Assembly (NCBI RefSeq): GCF_024713945.1
Contig: NC_134681.1
Coordinates: forward strand, 2,170,001-2,234,000
Length of the DNA stretch: 64,000 nucleotides
From: Dermatophagoides farinae
Taxonomy: Eukaryota; Arthropoda; Arachnida; Sarcoptiformes; Pyroglyphidae
Reading direction: 5' to 3'
Made by a program: the position numbers and the translations under genes. The notes beneath the pieces are model-generated. The model did no database searches, was not told the origin of the DNA, and worked only from the letters and a program-made list of their open reading frames with translations. Positions 19,678 to 34,891 of this stretch are shown here, in pieces; the first letter of the stretch is position 1, and the number at the start of each line of letters is the position of its first letter.

Positions 19678-22600
19678 GATGTCGTCGATGTCGATATGTA
19701 TGGTTGAATGGCTGATATTTTTTTTTTTTTTTTGGTTCGAGAAATGGATGTTAAAGAAAAATTTTTTTTTTTTAGCTTCTACCAATCACACATACACACA
19801 CATGCACAGAATATAGAACATAGGAAACGCGTTGAGAATCACTATAACATACACACACACACACGAATAGTTTCCTTTTATTTCATTATTCTTCTTCCTC
19901 TGTTGCTTTTACTCTTTTTTTTCGGGGTTCACATTTTTTTTTATATTCTGTTCCTGCATAATTTTTAGTTCTTTCTCTCTCTCTCTCTTTTTCCAGTTAT
20001 TTGGTTCAATACACACACACACACATATTTTTTTTCTTTGGTCTTTTTATTTCGATATTTTGTTTCTTCTTCTTCTTCGTTTTCGTTTTCGTTTTCGTCT
20101 TCTTTTGAACAGAAGCAATTTTTTCAGCATTTTCTTTTCTTTTCGTTTTTTTTTGTTGTTGTTGTTGTTGTTGGTTAAAATAGTGGTGGCATTTAGTGTT
20201 GATAGTGGTGGTGGTGGTGGTGGCTTGTGTTTTTGTATTCTGTTTTGAAATATTTTGTTGGTTATTTTTTTTTTTTTTTTTTTTGGTCTGGTTTGGAACA
20301 CTATTTGGTTTGTCATGTATGGATTCTGGTGTACTGGATTCTGGTTCTATGGATCCTTTCCACTTGGTTCTATGACACATCTAGTTTTTCAACCATATAT
20401 ACCCATCATCATCATCATCATCATGACCTTTTTTTCTCTTTCATTTTTTGCTTTGATAATTTTTTGCCACTGCTTTCGAATATAACTGCTGCTGCTGCTG
20501 CTGCTATTTCTTTCTTATCATCAACTTTTTTGTTTGCATCTATGTGCGTGTGTAGGTGGAAACAGTATATTCGTTTTAGGATGCCATGCATATTCTTCAT
20601 TTTTTTTTCTTGGTTCTTGCTTTCGATTCTCTTATCCACTAGTTAGTGGACAATTTTTTTTGAATTTTCAATTTTTTTTCAATCTCTCTCTCTCTTTTTT
20701 AATGTTTTTAAATCGATATCATTGGATCGGATTGATTTGACAGTTTATGATCAATTGCAGAATGGATAAATTGATTGGTCATTTTAACAAAATATAAAAA
20801 CCATCATACATACACACACACGAGAAAACAAAACAACTTCTTCAATGATCATCAAGATGATAATAATGATGACCTAACAACATTGAAGATGGTGAAGAAG
20901 AAGAAGAAAAAAAAAACCGGCGGCGCCAAAATCTAAAGCAAAAAAAAATAAATAAATAAAATAAAAATCCAAAAACCAGAATCTAGGTCCCTGTGTCTGT
21001 GTATGTAGAAGCTACAAAAATTTCAAAGAGCTTCTTGAGAGAAAAAAATTTCATTGGACATTTTTTCAATACTTTTGTTGCTATTACTACTACTACTACA
21101 CAACCACCATTATATGATCATAACCACTATCATCATCATCATGATCAGAATATTCCGGGTAGCGGTAACTTGGATTGATCTTGGAACAAATACAAACATT
21201 TTAAGGATGTCAAATAATAAAATTCTCTGTATGGTTTGATGACATGATTTTCTGTAATAAAATTGGAACCATTTATTTATATACAACATGTATGTATAAC
21301 ACATGCGTGTGTATTATATATTATAATTATAGAAAGAAAAAACGATTACGACGACGCATCAATTTTTCCATTTTTTTTTCAACCAATATTCGATTGATTC
21401 GACTCAATCGAATATTGAAATTGAAGGAAAGAGAGAGAGAAATATTTCTTGATTTTTTTCTTTCTTTCTCTCTTTCTTTACAACATCAATTTGCAACAAC
21501 CCTATTGCAATTCTACAGCTCCTCATTTTGATCTTTTCTGTTTTTTTTTGGTTTCTTTCATTTCATTACAGTTGGAAAAACTTTTTTTTTTCTCAACAAC
21601 AAACCAAAAAAAAAAAAAAATCAAACAAAAAAAAGCTAAAAAGCTCAAATGTTCAACACACACACACAATTATTATTTGTCGATAAACCATAAAATGAAT
21701 GTGAGTGAGTGAATTAGAGAAAAGAAGAAAAAAAAATCGAATAAAAATTCTTTTACACACATCTTTCATTGTAGTAGTAGTTGTTGTTGTTGTTGTTGTG
21801 GTTGTAATAGTGGAATTCTTCCTGGATCGATATAACGACGACGATGATGATGATGGTTTTACCATTAAAAAAAAAAATTCTGATATCAGATTGAATATAC
21901 ACATACAGACTGGTTCAAATTTGAAATAAGTATGAATGAATGATAGAGTGAGAGAGAGAGAGAGAAAAAGATTTCTTATCTCACATGTACACACACACAC
22001 ACAAACAGGATGTATGTGTGTGTGTGTGTGTCAGTAGTGCCAAACAATTTTCATTTTGATGTATTTCAAAATGAAAAGATTTTTAAAAGTAGATGTCTGT
22101 ATGTGTGTGTGTGCGCGTGAGAGATAGTGATGAACGAAAGAAATGAGTCCGGAATAACAAATTCTGCCTTATCTTATCTTATCTCATAGAGATTTTGTGA
22201 GATTCAAAAAAACCAAAAAAAAAAAAAAAAAATTCAATCCTTAATCCATATTCATTCATTCATTTATTCATTCGAATCATGAGATAAGACAGAAAAAAAA
22301 ATTTGAAATCATTCATCACACACACACACACACACACACTGGCTGCTTATCTAATTTTTTTTTCTGTTTTGTTTTTCATTTGAAAAAAAAACTTTTAATC
22401 TTGCAAGATGAGAGAGAGAAAGAAAAAAAAAATGGCCATTATAAACTGGATTAAAAGAAAATGAAACAAAATAGAAAAAAAACAAACGAAATGAATAAAT
22501 GATACCTCTCTTTCTCTCTCATGATGAAATGAAAACAACAACAACAACAACAAAAAAAACTTTTTTTTCCAGTTTCAGTATTTATTCTGGTGATATTTGT

Positions 22601-22901
22601 GTGTTTGTAGTGTTTTTTCCCCAGTTATTTTATCTCTTCCGCACGCACAACCACTAGACTTGTGCATGTGAATGTTCCAAATGGAACAATATAGGAAAAC
22701 ATTTACAATTTTGAAATTGAAACCTAAAAAAATGAAAACGAAAATGGAAATGAAAATGAAAATAGAAAATATTCACATAGTTATCGATAAAAATTAAATA
22801 ACATCATCATTATTCTTGATGATGATGATGATTATGGAAAAAAAAACTTTGGTAAATATCAAGTTTTATGGAATATTCACTTTGTACTATTCTTGTAGTG
22901 A

Positions 22902-22904
<3 letters not shown>

Positions 22905-22949
<45 letters not shown>
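22905..22949. repeat. (AG)n microsatellite, about 45 bp
   Basis: An uninterrupted AG run. On the other strand it is a polypyrimidine tract able to form triplex DNA. Confidence 0.97.
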
Positions 22950-22952
<3 letters not shown>

Positions 22953-25900
22953 TTGGTCAATTTCTATCATCATCATCATCATCATCATGATCATCAATGG
23001 TAATGGTCATCTTTTGATGATTGGCAATAATAAAAAAAAACTTTAAAAACAAAAAAAAAACAAAATTCTTGAGATCAAACATTTTGTTGAATTTGGAAAT
23101 TGCTGTTTTTTTTTCGTTTGTAACGGCCAGATAATCAGACACACACACACACAGACATACGAATCAGCCAGCATGCTTATAACAATGGAAAAAAAACTTT
23201 TGTCGTTGATTTGAATGAATGAATGATGAAGACCAGAGAATAGAGAGAAAAAAAAGGAAAAAAAAACTGTCTGATTGATTGCATTGGTGATAACAATTAG
23301 TCTTTTTTTCATCATCATCATCAAGCCATCGTCTGTTCAATTCTGTTGTTGTTGTTTTTCATTATAGAATTTAGCTATTTTCTTGCAACAAAATCTAATT
23401 TCACAATTTCTATTCCATTTATTCTTATTCGTATGGACATGTACGATGATGATTGAGTGTAGAAAATTTGAATGGCTATTTTTCACGATGGTGATGGTGG
23501 TGGTCATGATCACACACAATCATTGGAAAATAGAGAAAAAAAAATTATTCTCTACTATAGTACTAGTAGTTTTTTTTTGTTCATTCATTTCATTCACAAC
23601 AACGATGATGATAATATAAAAAAAAAACTTTTTATTAACATTAAATGATGGCTTGTTAGTGTGTAATATGGGAATTATTCCAGGCCCAATAGACTACCAT
23701 CATCATCATCATCATCATCAACAACAACAAACACGCATATATATGCACATTAGCTGTACATTGTTGAAAAAAAAGGAAAACGAAAAAATTTGTCAACAAT
23801 CAACCAACCAATGATAACGATGATGATGATGATGATGAGAATGCAATGATTATATAAACTTTTGTCCACAGTGTTTGATTTTCATTGGCCATAATCATCA
23901 TCATCATCATCATCATCATCGTCTTCATTTGTTCCACCAGCAACAAAAAAAAAAAAAAAAATTTCCATAGAATCCATCTGTCCATTATGAGCTTCATTTC
24001 ATTTCTTCTTCTTCTTCTTCTTCGTTTTAATATCATTTTATTTTCATTTTTTGTTGTTGTTTTATTTCATTTCATTTCATTATTATTATTGCCTATTTAT
24101 TTACCATGGTGTTTTGTTTCTGGGTTTTTTTTTCTTCTGGAAACCATTATGTGTTATTTCTGTGTGTGGTATGATTTTTTTTTTATAATAATTATTGCCA
24201 ATGACAATGCTACTACTACCATTGATGCTAATCAGTAGTGGTATTACGAAAATGATAAAAAAGGGAAGGAGAAAAGGGGGATGGCAAACCAAAAAAAAAC
24301 TGAACCGGAAATAGTGAACAAACAACAAATAATAATAATAAAAAGTATTGTCATCATCATCATCATAACATAAACGAGAAGTAGTATTACTTGGTTTGAT
24401 GTTGTTGTACAAAACCGCCATAATAATAATAATAATCGAAACAAAAACCAAAAAAAACCAAAAAAAATGGACTATTTCTCTCATCAAAATGATGATGTGA
24501 TAAAACGAAACGACAACGACAACGAAACGACGACGACAAACGGTAGAGAAAAAAAAACAACCGGAACAAACGACAAACAGACAAACGAGAAGCAAAAGAA
24601 GAAAAAAACAACATTGTTACAGAAACAGAATGAAAAAAAACCGGAAATGGCAAAATGACAATTGACACCATATCATACACGCTATATATGAGTGTTTGAT
24701 GATGATGATGATGATGATGGTGATGATAATGTTATTGAAAAGTTTTTTTTTTTTTTTTTTTGGTCCGTTAGTTGGTTGGATGAGAAACTTTCGAATGTTT
24801 TTTTTTTGTTGTTGATATTTTTGATACTTAGAAATCAAATAATAAAAAAAAATAAAAAATTTTAAAATCTAAAAATGATTACCACATACACATGATTCTT
24901 GAATTTGGAATCTGCAAATCTAGTTTTTTTTCATTTCTCTCTGCCGTCGATATAATTCCACGATGTGTGTGTACGGGTACGGGTGTGTGTACAAAGAGCA
25001 AAGAACACAAACCAAAACGAAACGAAATGAAAATCCAATTCTTTCGTTTTTGCTTTCATTGCATCTTTTCTCTCTCTCTCTCTCCCATTTTTTTTTCATC
25101 ATAATTGTCGTTTTCCGTTTTTTTTCTCTTTCTCAAAAAATTCTTTGTGGCATTCTATAATACACAACGCCTTCCTGGTTGTTTTTGTTGTTGTTGTTGT
25201 TATTATTGCTGATGGGTTATGTAAGTGCTGCAAAGTTTATTTTGGATCGAAAGTAAATGTGTGTATGTGTGTGTGTGTGTGTGTGTGTGTATGTTAGATA
25301 AATAGAAAGACATCAAAATGGATCAACATTGCAATAACAAAAAAAAAGTTATGACGCTGAAAACGATTACAAATGTTAATAATGGCGACAAACGGTGATG
25401 GGGGGAAAAAAACAATAGAAAAATGCCATAAAAAAAATAAAATGAAATTAATAAAGAAAAAATTTCCGAAGGAAAACAAAAACTTTCTGGAAAATTTCCG
25501 TAGAACTTTTATTTTGTGATATCTTCATTGATTGGACTATTATTATTGACTTACTTATTGATAAGCATTGTGTGATCATGATTGTCGTTTTTGTTTGTTT
25601 GTTTTTTATTTCAATTTAATGACTTTTTTTCTCTTGATTTGGATTTGAATTTCAAATCAATCGACAAAATGACAAGTACAAACAAACAAACGTAACAAAA
25701 CTGAATGAATAAAAAAACACATCATGTGAATATTTTTGATATTGTACAAATGGTAATCGAAATCTAAATGAAGGATCAACAAACGAACAAACAAACACAA
25801 AAATCAAAATCAAATTCAAATTGATTGACCGAATGGCAACGAAGAAAACAAAAAAAAAATAAAAATAAACATCAACAGCCAGAATAAATTGTTGACCAAA

Positions 25901-26454
25901 AAAAAAAAAAAAAAAAATGCTCTTGTAAAACCATCAACACGGCCATCATCATGGCCCAATTATCCAATAACAAAGTTTTTGTTTCTTGGTTAACCATCAC
26001 AATGAATACATATAAAAAAAATCAGGAAAAATAAAAATTTATCTTAAACATTTTCAATCTGAGAAAAAACCAAAACCAAAAAATTACAACACCCATTCAT
26101 TTTTCAATTCACATAGAAAAAAAGACAAAAAAAATGGACAACCAACAAATTCGAATGTTGTTCTTGTTGTTGTTGCTGCTGTTGTTGTTGTTGTTGTTAA
26201 TGGTTTTAAGGACGACGTAGAAGAGAAGTAAAAAAAAAATTCCTATATTTTAATCGGATCGTTACATTTTTTTTTTGGTTTTATCTGTAAGTTGTTGTTG
26301 TTGTTGAGAAAAAAAACTAATCGTTAAAGACAGGAAAAAAACGGAAGTCAAAATAAAACAATTGACCATAAATCACTGACATCCGCAAATGTGTGTGTGT
26401 GTGTGTGTGTGTGTTTGTTGTGCCCTAAAGCATAGCATTTTTCCAATGTGTAAT

Positions 26455-26463
26455 GCGTGGGCG
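26455..26463 (+). promoter_or_regulatory. Egr/Zif268-type consensus site GCGTGGGCG
   Basis: An exact 9-bp match to the classical Egr zinc-finger site, in AT-rich DNA where such a G/C-rich 9-mer is rare. Function is not shown. Confidence 0.3.
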
Positions 26464-26479
26464 CTATGGTTAAATGTTC

Positions 26480-26511
<32 letters not shown>

Positions 26512-26521
26512 ACAACAACAA
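26480..26521. repeat. (CAA)n microsatellite
   Basis: About 14 CAA units with one CGA interruption. A TTG run follows at about 26566-26585, giving a loose inverted arrangement. Confidence 0.9.
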
Positions 26522-27940
26522 AACGAAATAAAAAAAAAATCACTCCTGTATAGAACTGCCAGAAAGTGTTGTTGTTGTTGTTGTTTTTTGGTCTTTTTTT
26601 TCGGATTTCGGAAAACAGAAAAGAAAAAAAAAGTACTTTGCAATTTTTTTCACAATCCACACACACACACACACAGACACACACAAATAAATATCTAGCA
26701 CATCAATCCTTGTGTGTGTGTTTTAACGATATTTTATTTATTTCGTGTTCCAATTGGAACAATTTAGACGTTTTTTTTGGCACACACATATTTAACTGAT
26801 GCTACATCTTCAATGAATTGGAATTTCTGTGTTTGACGGGGCTTGGAAAAAATTTTTTTTTTTTTTTTGGAACTAAAGAATAAAACAAAAACCTGATTCT
26901 TGTATTCTGATAGTGAATGAAAATGATGGTACCGAAAAAAAATAAATAGAGCGACTTTGAAAAGGCGAAAAAGAATTTTTCATTTCATAATTCTTTGAAT
27001 GGAATATTTGTATTTGTTTTTTTTTCAAAAACCATTATGGAAATAACTTTGTAATTCTTTTCCTACTTGATTCTCATTCATTCAATCTATTTATCTATCC
27101 ATTCATCTGGCTATCTTATGCATTGGATTCTATTCAAGTGAATTTTGTTGGAATTGGATGTTTTGTTGTTGTTGTTGTTTTTTCTTTGGTCATTTTGTTT
27201 TGAAGAATTTAAACATTCTTAGATCCTGTATGCGGGTGTGTGAGTGTGGCCTGATTCTTTATTCTTTTGTCGTTGTTGCATGAAATTTAGGCCGATGAAA
27301 TCAAGTAGTTTTATGCAGCAGAAGCAGTAAAACAACAACAACAACAAATTCAGTTCAATTTAAAAGTCAGAAAATGAGAAAGATTCCAAAAAAAATGCCG
27401 AAACCGACATTCACACACACACACCAGACTGTAATAATAACAATCAAATCGTCAGAGAGAGAGAGAGAGAGAGAAAGACGAAAAAAAATCATCATCATCA
27501 TCATCTTCTTCAAAAAAATAGTCGAAACACTAAAGTATTTGATAGAGTGCGTCATATATATGTAATGTATGGAGAGAATAAAAAACGAAAACAATTTGAT
27601 TTTGTGCTTACCCCCACCATACATATCGAAAATATTGAGAGATAGAAAAAAAAAGCCAGAATGCAGAAAACAAATCGATTTGAATATAGAGATCGATAAC
27701 GATGATGATCACACAAACACAACAAGAGAAAAAGAGAATGAGATTCTTGAAGAATAAAAAAAAAAACTTCAACATCACGATCATCTTTGCAGCACAACAG
27801 TATAACAGAGAGAAAAAAAAAGTTCACTGTGCATGTGTGTGTGTTTGATTATTTTTTTTTTACCCGGTATGAAATTTCCAAACAAACCATTCATTTGTAT
27901 TGTGACAATTTTTTTTCGGGATTTAAAATCCAATCCAATA

Positions 27941-27976
27941 AATCAGTAAAATCAGTAAAATCAGTAATCAGTAAAA
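27941..27976. repeat. Short tandem repeat, unit ATCAGTAAA, about 4 copies
   Basis: Copies follow one another with one shortened copy (ATCAGTA). The unit is longer than the surrounding di- and trinucleotide repeats. Confidence 0.85.
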
Positions 27977-28359
27977 TTCTTGTGGTGGTTGTGTAAAAAA
28001 AGAAAATTGAAACGGAAATTTATTAAAAGGAAAAAAAATATCAAAAAGAAGAACCATAATTTTGTTCCCGAAAAAAAAGGAAAAAAAACCAAAATACTTC
28101 GAATTTTGTTTCCTCATTCTCATTATCATCATCGTTGTCGTTTCTAATGTGGTAATAGTTCTTTATGGCTCAATGGATGAATGGATGGATGGATGGATGA
28201 ATTGTGAAGAATCAAGTCAAAATAATAATGATGAACGAAAGTAAAATTAAATAATGAGGAATAGTGTAGTGTAGGCAGAACAGAAAAATGTTGTAATTTA
28301 TTTCATTTGGATCTGGTTTTTCATTTTTTTTTTTTTTTTGGTTCTCTGGTTATCAAGAA

Positions 28360-28394
<35 letters not shown>

Positions 28395-28872
28395 TGGATG
28401 GAACGAAGATTGAAGAAATTTTTATTAGATTCCATCACTACACAATAAAGTTTATTGAGTGAAAATCTCTGTGCATGTGTGTGTGTGTGTGTGTGTGTAA
28501 AAAATAGAACATTTAATAAGAAAAAAAAGCAAAAAAAAAATTTATAGCACGTGAAAAACAAAAGTGAAGCTTTTGTACAAACAAACCAATGGGCGAGAAT
28601 GATAAAAACTAGAAAATTTTCCACTATTTTTTTTTTGTTCTCATTGCCAATTTTAAAAGAATCTGAATTTATAGAAATTGAATTCCACTCACACACACAC
28701 ACACACCAACACACCAACACACAACAATCATCAAATCCATTAATCCTTTCTTTTTTTTCATTTCATTTCATTTCCAAAGAAAAAGAAAAAAGAGATTGTG
28801 AAAAATAAGTTTACACAGTTTTTCCACCCACACACACACATCAAATACTTATATGATGATAAACATACACAT

Positions 28873-28903
<31 letters not shown>

Positions 28904-31900
28904 GATAAAATGTGAATGTGAAATGGAAAAACAAATCACGTTTGAATTCAATTTTATTTTTCACTATAAAAAAAAAGAGAAAAAAAATGCAAACGAAAAA
29001 TTTTCATCAATCAAATTTTCACTTAGCTCTTTGGATCTCAAATTTTTATTTTTATTTTCCATATGTGGAAAAAAAAGTCAAATATTTTTTTTTGTTTGTT
29101 TGTCATATCACGCAGTAATACACAAATGTCAAACTGTAAATTCAAAATGCAAAATCAACGACGATGACGATGATGATTAAGAATTGAATTTGAATCGAAT
29201 CAAATTGATTGCTGTCGTCTGCATTGATCGCTACACACACACACACACACACACACGTACACTGTACATCATTTCTAATCAAAGCAAATCAATACGAAGT
29301 AAAAAAAAAATGCAATAAAGTCAAAAGAAGTAGAGTGGAAAAAAAGGAAATCAACAAAAAAAAACCAATTCTACTTGAATAGAATTTGTTGACAAGTTTG
29401 TTGATTTCGATTTTTCTTTCAATTTTTTTTAATCATTGTATTCATTTTATCAAACGTTCGGTTAATGTGTGTGTGTGTGTGTGTGTAATGTAACAAATGA
29501 AGTTTCAAGTATTTTATTATTCTATTTTTCTCATACAATCATCATTTTCATTTAAACAATGTTCACATTTTTTTTTTTACAAAGTGCGTGATATATAATG
29601 ATCGAAATTTGGAATAGAAAGAAAAATAACAAAATGGAATCCAGAAAACATCAATATGGTCCTACTTATTTTTTTTTCTGTTTGTCAAAAGAACAAGAAA
29701 AAAAAAATATATATGATGATGCAGATTACTGGGATGGACAATGGACAAATGGATATATTGAAGTTGAAAACAAAAAACAGCAGCAGCAAGCAGCATCAAG
29801 CAGCAGAAAGAGTTTTCATTTTATATATCGATATCAAAATTCAAATCAAGTATCAAGTGGAAAATTGGTGAGGGTAAAAAAAATTTTTTTGTTTTTCAAA
29901 ACAAAACAACCAATTTGATGTATTGTCAAATGTGTAAGAAACTATAATACAAAAACAAAAACTTAACTAACCGACTGATTGACTGACTATGCTATACTGC
30001 TGCTACTACATACACACACACACACACACAAACTTCTTGGTAAAAAATTGAAAAAAAAAGTTTTTCACAAATTAAATTTACTCATTCATACAAACCATTG
30101 CCCATCTACCCACCCACCCACGCTTACATACACATACAAAACAATGTGGGTGTGCAGAAGGGCGTTGCATCATTTGTTTTTCAAGTTTTATCAAGAGAAA
30201 AAAAAATTATTGTCTACCCATCAACACCACTATTTTGAACAAAATACTAAAAACACTTTCACTTGTGAACCATTGTAATTCAATTGAAAGAAAGGAAAAA
30301 AATTTCATTGTTATATATATCGTTTATAATGTTTTACCGTCATTTTTTTCGCTTTCATCATCATCACCATCATCATCATCATTTTAAAAACAATTTCTGT
30401 ATTGATGATATGAAGGTTTTTTCATTCTATTTCGTTTCAATTCAATTCAGCTGTTGTTGTTGCTGTTGGTGTTGTTTTTTTTACTGTAAACTGTACACAA
30501 AACAGGGACCATAGGGATTGCATTTGTGAAAAAAAACAAGAAAGAAAAATGAGAGACAGGAAGAAAACTAAAAAAAAAAAAAAAACAAAAAACAAAATGT
30601 GTTTAAAGTTTAAAATTGAAAAAAATAGGAAATATCAAACTGAAATACTCGATGAAATTTGATGAAATTGATTTCTCTCTCTCTCTGTTTCAATTTAATT
30701 CACATATAGATATATATTCTTTGCATTTGTTTTTTTCCACTCATTTCTATTTGTAGTTTTTTTTATTTCACTGTTTGCAGACGAAACACATTTGTTGAGT
30801 TTTTCTCTCTCTCTCTCTCTTGTTCGTTCGATTACACTATGTGCTGAAACTGATTTGAAAGAATGAAAGAAAGAGAAAAAAAAATAATCATTGAAAAACT
30901 AAAATTGAAGAAATAACCGTAATGGTGAATCAAAAATTGAAAGAAAAAAATAGAAATAAATGGAGCAACACATACACACACACACACACACACTCGCATA
31001 CACGGAAAGGGCAACAAAATTGATTGAATTGACTGGAAAATGGTGATCAAAAAAAAAAATTCCAAAAGAAAAAGGTTCCAAAACAATCAAAATTCTGTGT
31101 CGAATGTGTATTTTGAAATGGAATTTTTTTTTGTTTCGTTTATTTTGAAATTGAAGAACAAATAAATAAATGAGTCAATCATCAAAAAAAAAAAAACTAT
31201 GACCAGCAGTTCGTCAATCATTACTTTTTTTTACGGTGTTTTGCATTCAACATCTCATCACCGTTAATCGATAGAAGGTTACTATTACTGATGATGATGA
31301 TTATGTCACACACACACACCCACACACCCACACACATCATTATTATAAAGAATCTTATTATTGAACGGGATAAATGAAAATTTCTGGGTTATATGGTCAT
31401 TGGGGAAATGAACATTGTCAACATTGTTAGCGACAATTTTTTTTTGCCATTCTAATCAATCTGATCTAATCTGATTTGATGGATTTTTTTTCTTTGGTCG
31501 GTATCCAATTTCTCTATTTCTCTCTCAAATGGAAATCATTATTGATTAATGCTGGCAACAACAACAACAACAACAGCGGAAAAAATGAGAAAGTCAAATA
31601 ATAAATTGATAAAATGACAGTGATTTCGATTTCGATTTCGTTTTCTTTTTGGCTGATAATCGGTAATTTATATTTACGCATCAATCGATCATTGTTGTTC
31701 GATTTTTTTTTCTCCATTCATAGAACTTAATCTTGTTTTTCATCAAAACCAATATCAATCTGATGATGATTATTGTAAATAGAAAGTTTCCGAATATCGT
31801 AATCATCATCATCAGTTGATTATTAACGCCCACGTCTACGTTGATTGATGAGATAGAGCAAAAAAATTACATTGAAATGTAATGAATATTCGTATTGAAT

Positions 31901-34811
31901 AGTGAAAAAAAAACAAACAAATGATGTTGGAATTAACTTGTAAAATGACTTGATAATGATGGATTTTGATGGTTTTGTTGAATAGGGACAAAAAAATAAG
32001 AAAATCTTTCTCTCTCTCTCTCTGGTTCTATTTTTCTTTACCGAAAAACATGAAATGAAATGATGATGATGATCATCATCATCAACACTATTATCGGTTC
32101 TTATAGTTTTGTTTGTCACTAATAACCAAACAAACAAACAATACAATAACCGGAGAAAAATCGAAGCCTTAATCCTCTTGTACAATGTTTGTTTGTTTTG
32201 TTTTGTTTTTTTCTTGTTTTGATTTTTTTCATTACTCTATATAGACGGTAATTTGAATTTGATAATCACATCAAAATAGATAGATGTTTTTCATTCGTTC
32301 ATTTTCATGATATAAAAAATAATTGAATATATACCAGTTCAAAGGAAGTGGAAAAAAAACACAATGAAGCAAATGAAAAACGGAACCAGAGACAACATAT
32401 TGGTCAGCAGTGAGCCAAAATGAAAAAGGATGGATCGATGGATCAAAAAAAAAAAAAAAATTGAAATTGAAAAAAAACTGAAAATTCATATATGAACAAT
32501 GAAACACAAAAACAAAAACAAAAACAAGATTCAATTTTCATGACGAAATGAATGAATGGAAAAAAAAGAATGGATCAAGAAAAATAAAAGTTTTATCATT
32601 TCATTTGTTGTTGTTGTTGTCATTGTTGTTGTTGTCGTCGTTGTTTTCAACAATGGTGGACAACAGCAGCGGCAGCTCCAAAAAAAATCGACAATGGAAA
32701 ATGGAAATATTGAGATTCAGTTTTTTTTTGTTTTTTTTGTTTTTCTATTATCTTTTTATTCATTATTTTCAAAGCTTTTTATTCCAATAAATGGCGATCG
32801 ATTTCAATAATAACGAAAAAGTGAAAAAAAAGTAGCCGTAAAAAAAACGACAATAGATGACGCGAAAGCCTATCAAACAAAAACTGACCGAAACAGAAGA
32901 AAAAAATTTGTTTTTTTTTTCGTTTTTGAAAAAATGCAAATATTGGCTAAAAAGATGGACGGAAAACGGGATAAAAATAACGAGAGTGAAGGACCCAAAC
33001 AGCCAAAAAAAAGGATTTATTTTGTGGGCATAAAATTTTGGTGAAAAAAAAATATTTTCACCAAAAATACTGATTCCAGATGAAAAAAAGCCAATAAAAA
33101 ATCCAACAAACAAGAGATGGATATTAATATGTGGATTTTTTGTTTCCAATGAAAATGGCCAAAAAAAAAAAAAAAAAATATTCGATGAATACGAAATTGA
33201 TTTTTCTATGGAACAAAATAAAATAACGGACAAAGCTTGAGGCCAGAAATTTCAATTTTTCCATTATTCTGTGTGCGTGTGCGTGTATGTGAATGTGTTC
33301 ACAAACACAATGACGATAATCAAACAAACAAACAAAATAAAGTAAAGAGAAAATTTTTCACTTTTATCAAATTTCAATTTTTGATATTCCAACACAATGA
33401 ATTTGATTTCATTGCGAATAGAAAAAAAATTGACATTTTCATTTGACCCAAACAACAACAATGATGACTGGGGAAAAAAAATTTAAATTTTTTTTTTGTC
33501 AAATGAAAAACTATTGACTGGACTAATAAATATATAAATGAATGACAACTATGGTGGATGGATGTTTTTCTATTTTCAGAACACAAAAAAAAAACATTTT
33601 TGGAATAAAATTGAATGAAAATGAAATGACAAAAATGCAAGACAAAAAAAAACCATGAATACAAAGAGAGAGAGGAAAAAAGTTTCAAATCAAGCAAAAA
33701 TGAAATTGGAAAAAAACGAAACGAAACGAAACGAAAAAAAATTCATGATGATAAATTAGTATGGCGAGCATCAGTTGTGTTTTTTTCTCTCTCTATTTCT
33801 GGATATTGTCGCATTGATTTTTGTTCGCTGTTGTTGTTGTTCGTTGTAATCAGAAAATAAAACAGGAAAAACAAAAGAAAAGAAAACTTTTTTTCTCTCT
33901 CTCTCTCTCGATTCTATTTTTTCTTTCACTTTATGCTTTGGTTTTGTTTTGTTTTTTTTCTGTTTTTTTTGGAAATTCATTCAAGCTTAGTAGAGAATAA
34001 TTTTATTAATTATGATTCGGATGTGATCATCATTATTATGGTATTCTGTTTTCCGAACAATAGCAGCAGCAGCAGCAGCAGCGGCAGCTGAAAATCTCAA
34101 ATCTCTTGTTCAAATGAGCGGAATCGGTAGTAGCAAGAGAGAAAGAAAAGAAAAAATGACAAAAAGATAAAAAAAAAATCCGACAAAACAAAAGAATCTT
34201 GTTCGACTGTAAAAATTTTTTTCCATTTTTTCCAATATTTGATACAAAGATTCTTTTCACATATATTCAGTTATATTGATAGAATTCATTCAACCAATCA
34301 ATATAAAAATTAATGTTGATGATGATCAAATAGAGAGAGAGAAAGAGAGAGAGAGGGGAATAATGAAACGAAATTCAATTCCAATTAATCAATCGATAAT
34401 TTTTTTGGATTCAAAGTCCACACACACACGCACAGCAGCAACAGCAGCAACAGCAGCAACAACAACAATGACGACGACAATAAAAATCAAATAAAAAACT
34501 TGTAGAATTTTGAAACAGACAAAAAAAAATCAAAATAAAAATTTTAAATTCATGATTTGAACATAATGTTATGTTACACGCCAATATTTTTGATTCCACC
34601 AAAGAAGCAGCGAATATTTTACAGTAGAGAATATGCAAATTTTTTTTTGTTGTTGTTGTTGTTGCTGTATATATTTAGTGAACAAAACAAAACTTCTCAA
34701 CAAAACAAAACAAACGTGAGATAATTTCCCAATGGTATTACTATTATACACCATTATTATTACTGATGATAATATACTACCATCGGATGAATGAATATGA
34801 TAGACAAAATA

Positions 34812-34815
<4 letters not shown>

Positions 34816-34887
<72 letters not shown>
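34816..34887. repeat. (TG)n microsatellite, about 72 bp
   Basis: An uninterrupted TG run of 36 units, the longest simple repeat in the window. Such a run is Z-DNA prone. Confidence 0.97.

Positions 34888-34891
<4 letters not shown>

Larger units (their letters stand above)
6739..20000. other. Gene-poor, microsatellite-rich DNA upstream of NALCN
   Basis: I see no supportable protein gene. The stretch holds many ATG/ATC, TTG/CAA, GT/AC and GA runs and A/T tracts, for example ATG at 7061-7089, AC then AG at 8170-8206, an A run at about 9410-9430 and AC at 14645-14705. A G-rich island stands out at 12636-12663 and a CG-alternating patch at 19243-19252. It may include the NALCN promoter and any 5' UTR intron. 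Open frames here are repeat translations (poly-His, poly-Cys/Val, Lys-rich). Confidence 0.6.

Noticed and set aside
24101-24595. 164-codon minus-strand open frame
   Set aside because: The Phe, Ile, Asp and Tyr runs come from simple repeats read in frame. No family resemblance.
29598-29918. 106-codon plus-strand open frame with a less repetitive centre (DDADYWDGQWTNGYIEV)
   Set aside because: It looks slightly more protein-like than its neighbours, but I recognise no homologue, and both ends run into A/T tract translation. Not supported as a gene or exon.
32769-33233. 154-codon minus-strand open frame rich in Phe and Ser
   Set aside because: The Phe, Lys and Ile runs are translations of A/T tracts, with no signal peptide, domain or splice context. 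It is long by chance in AT-rich DNA.
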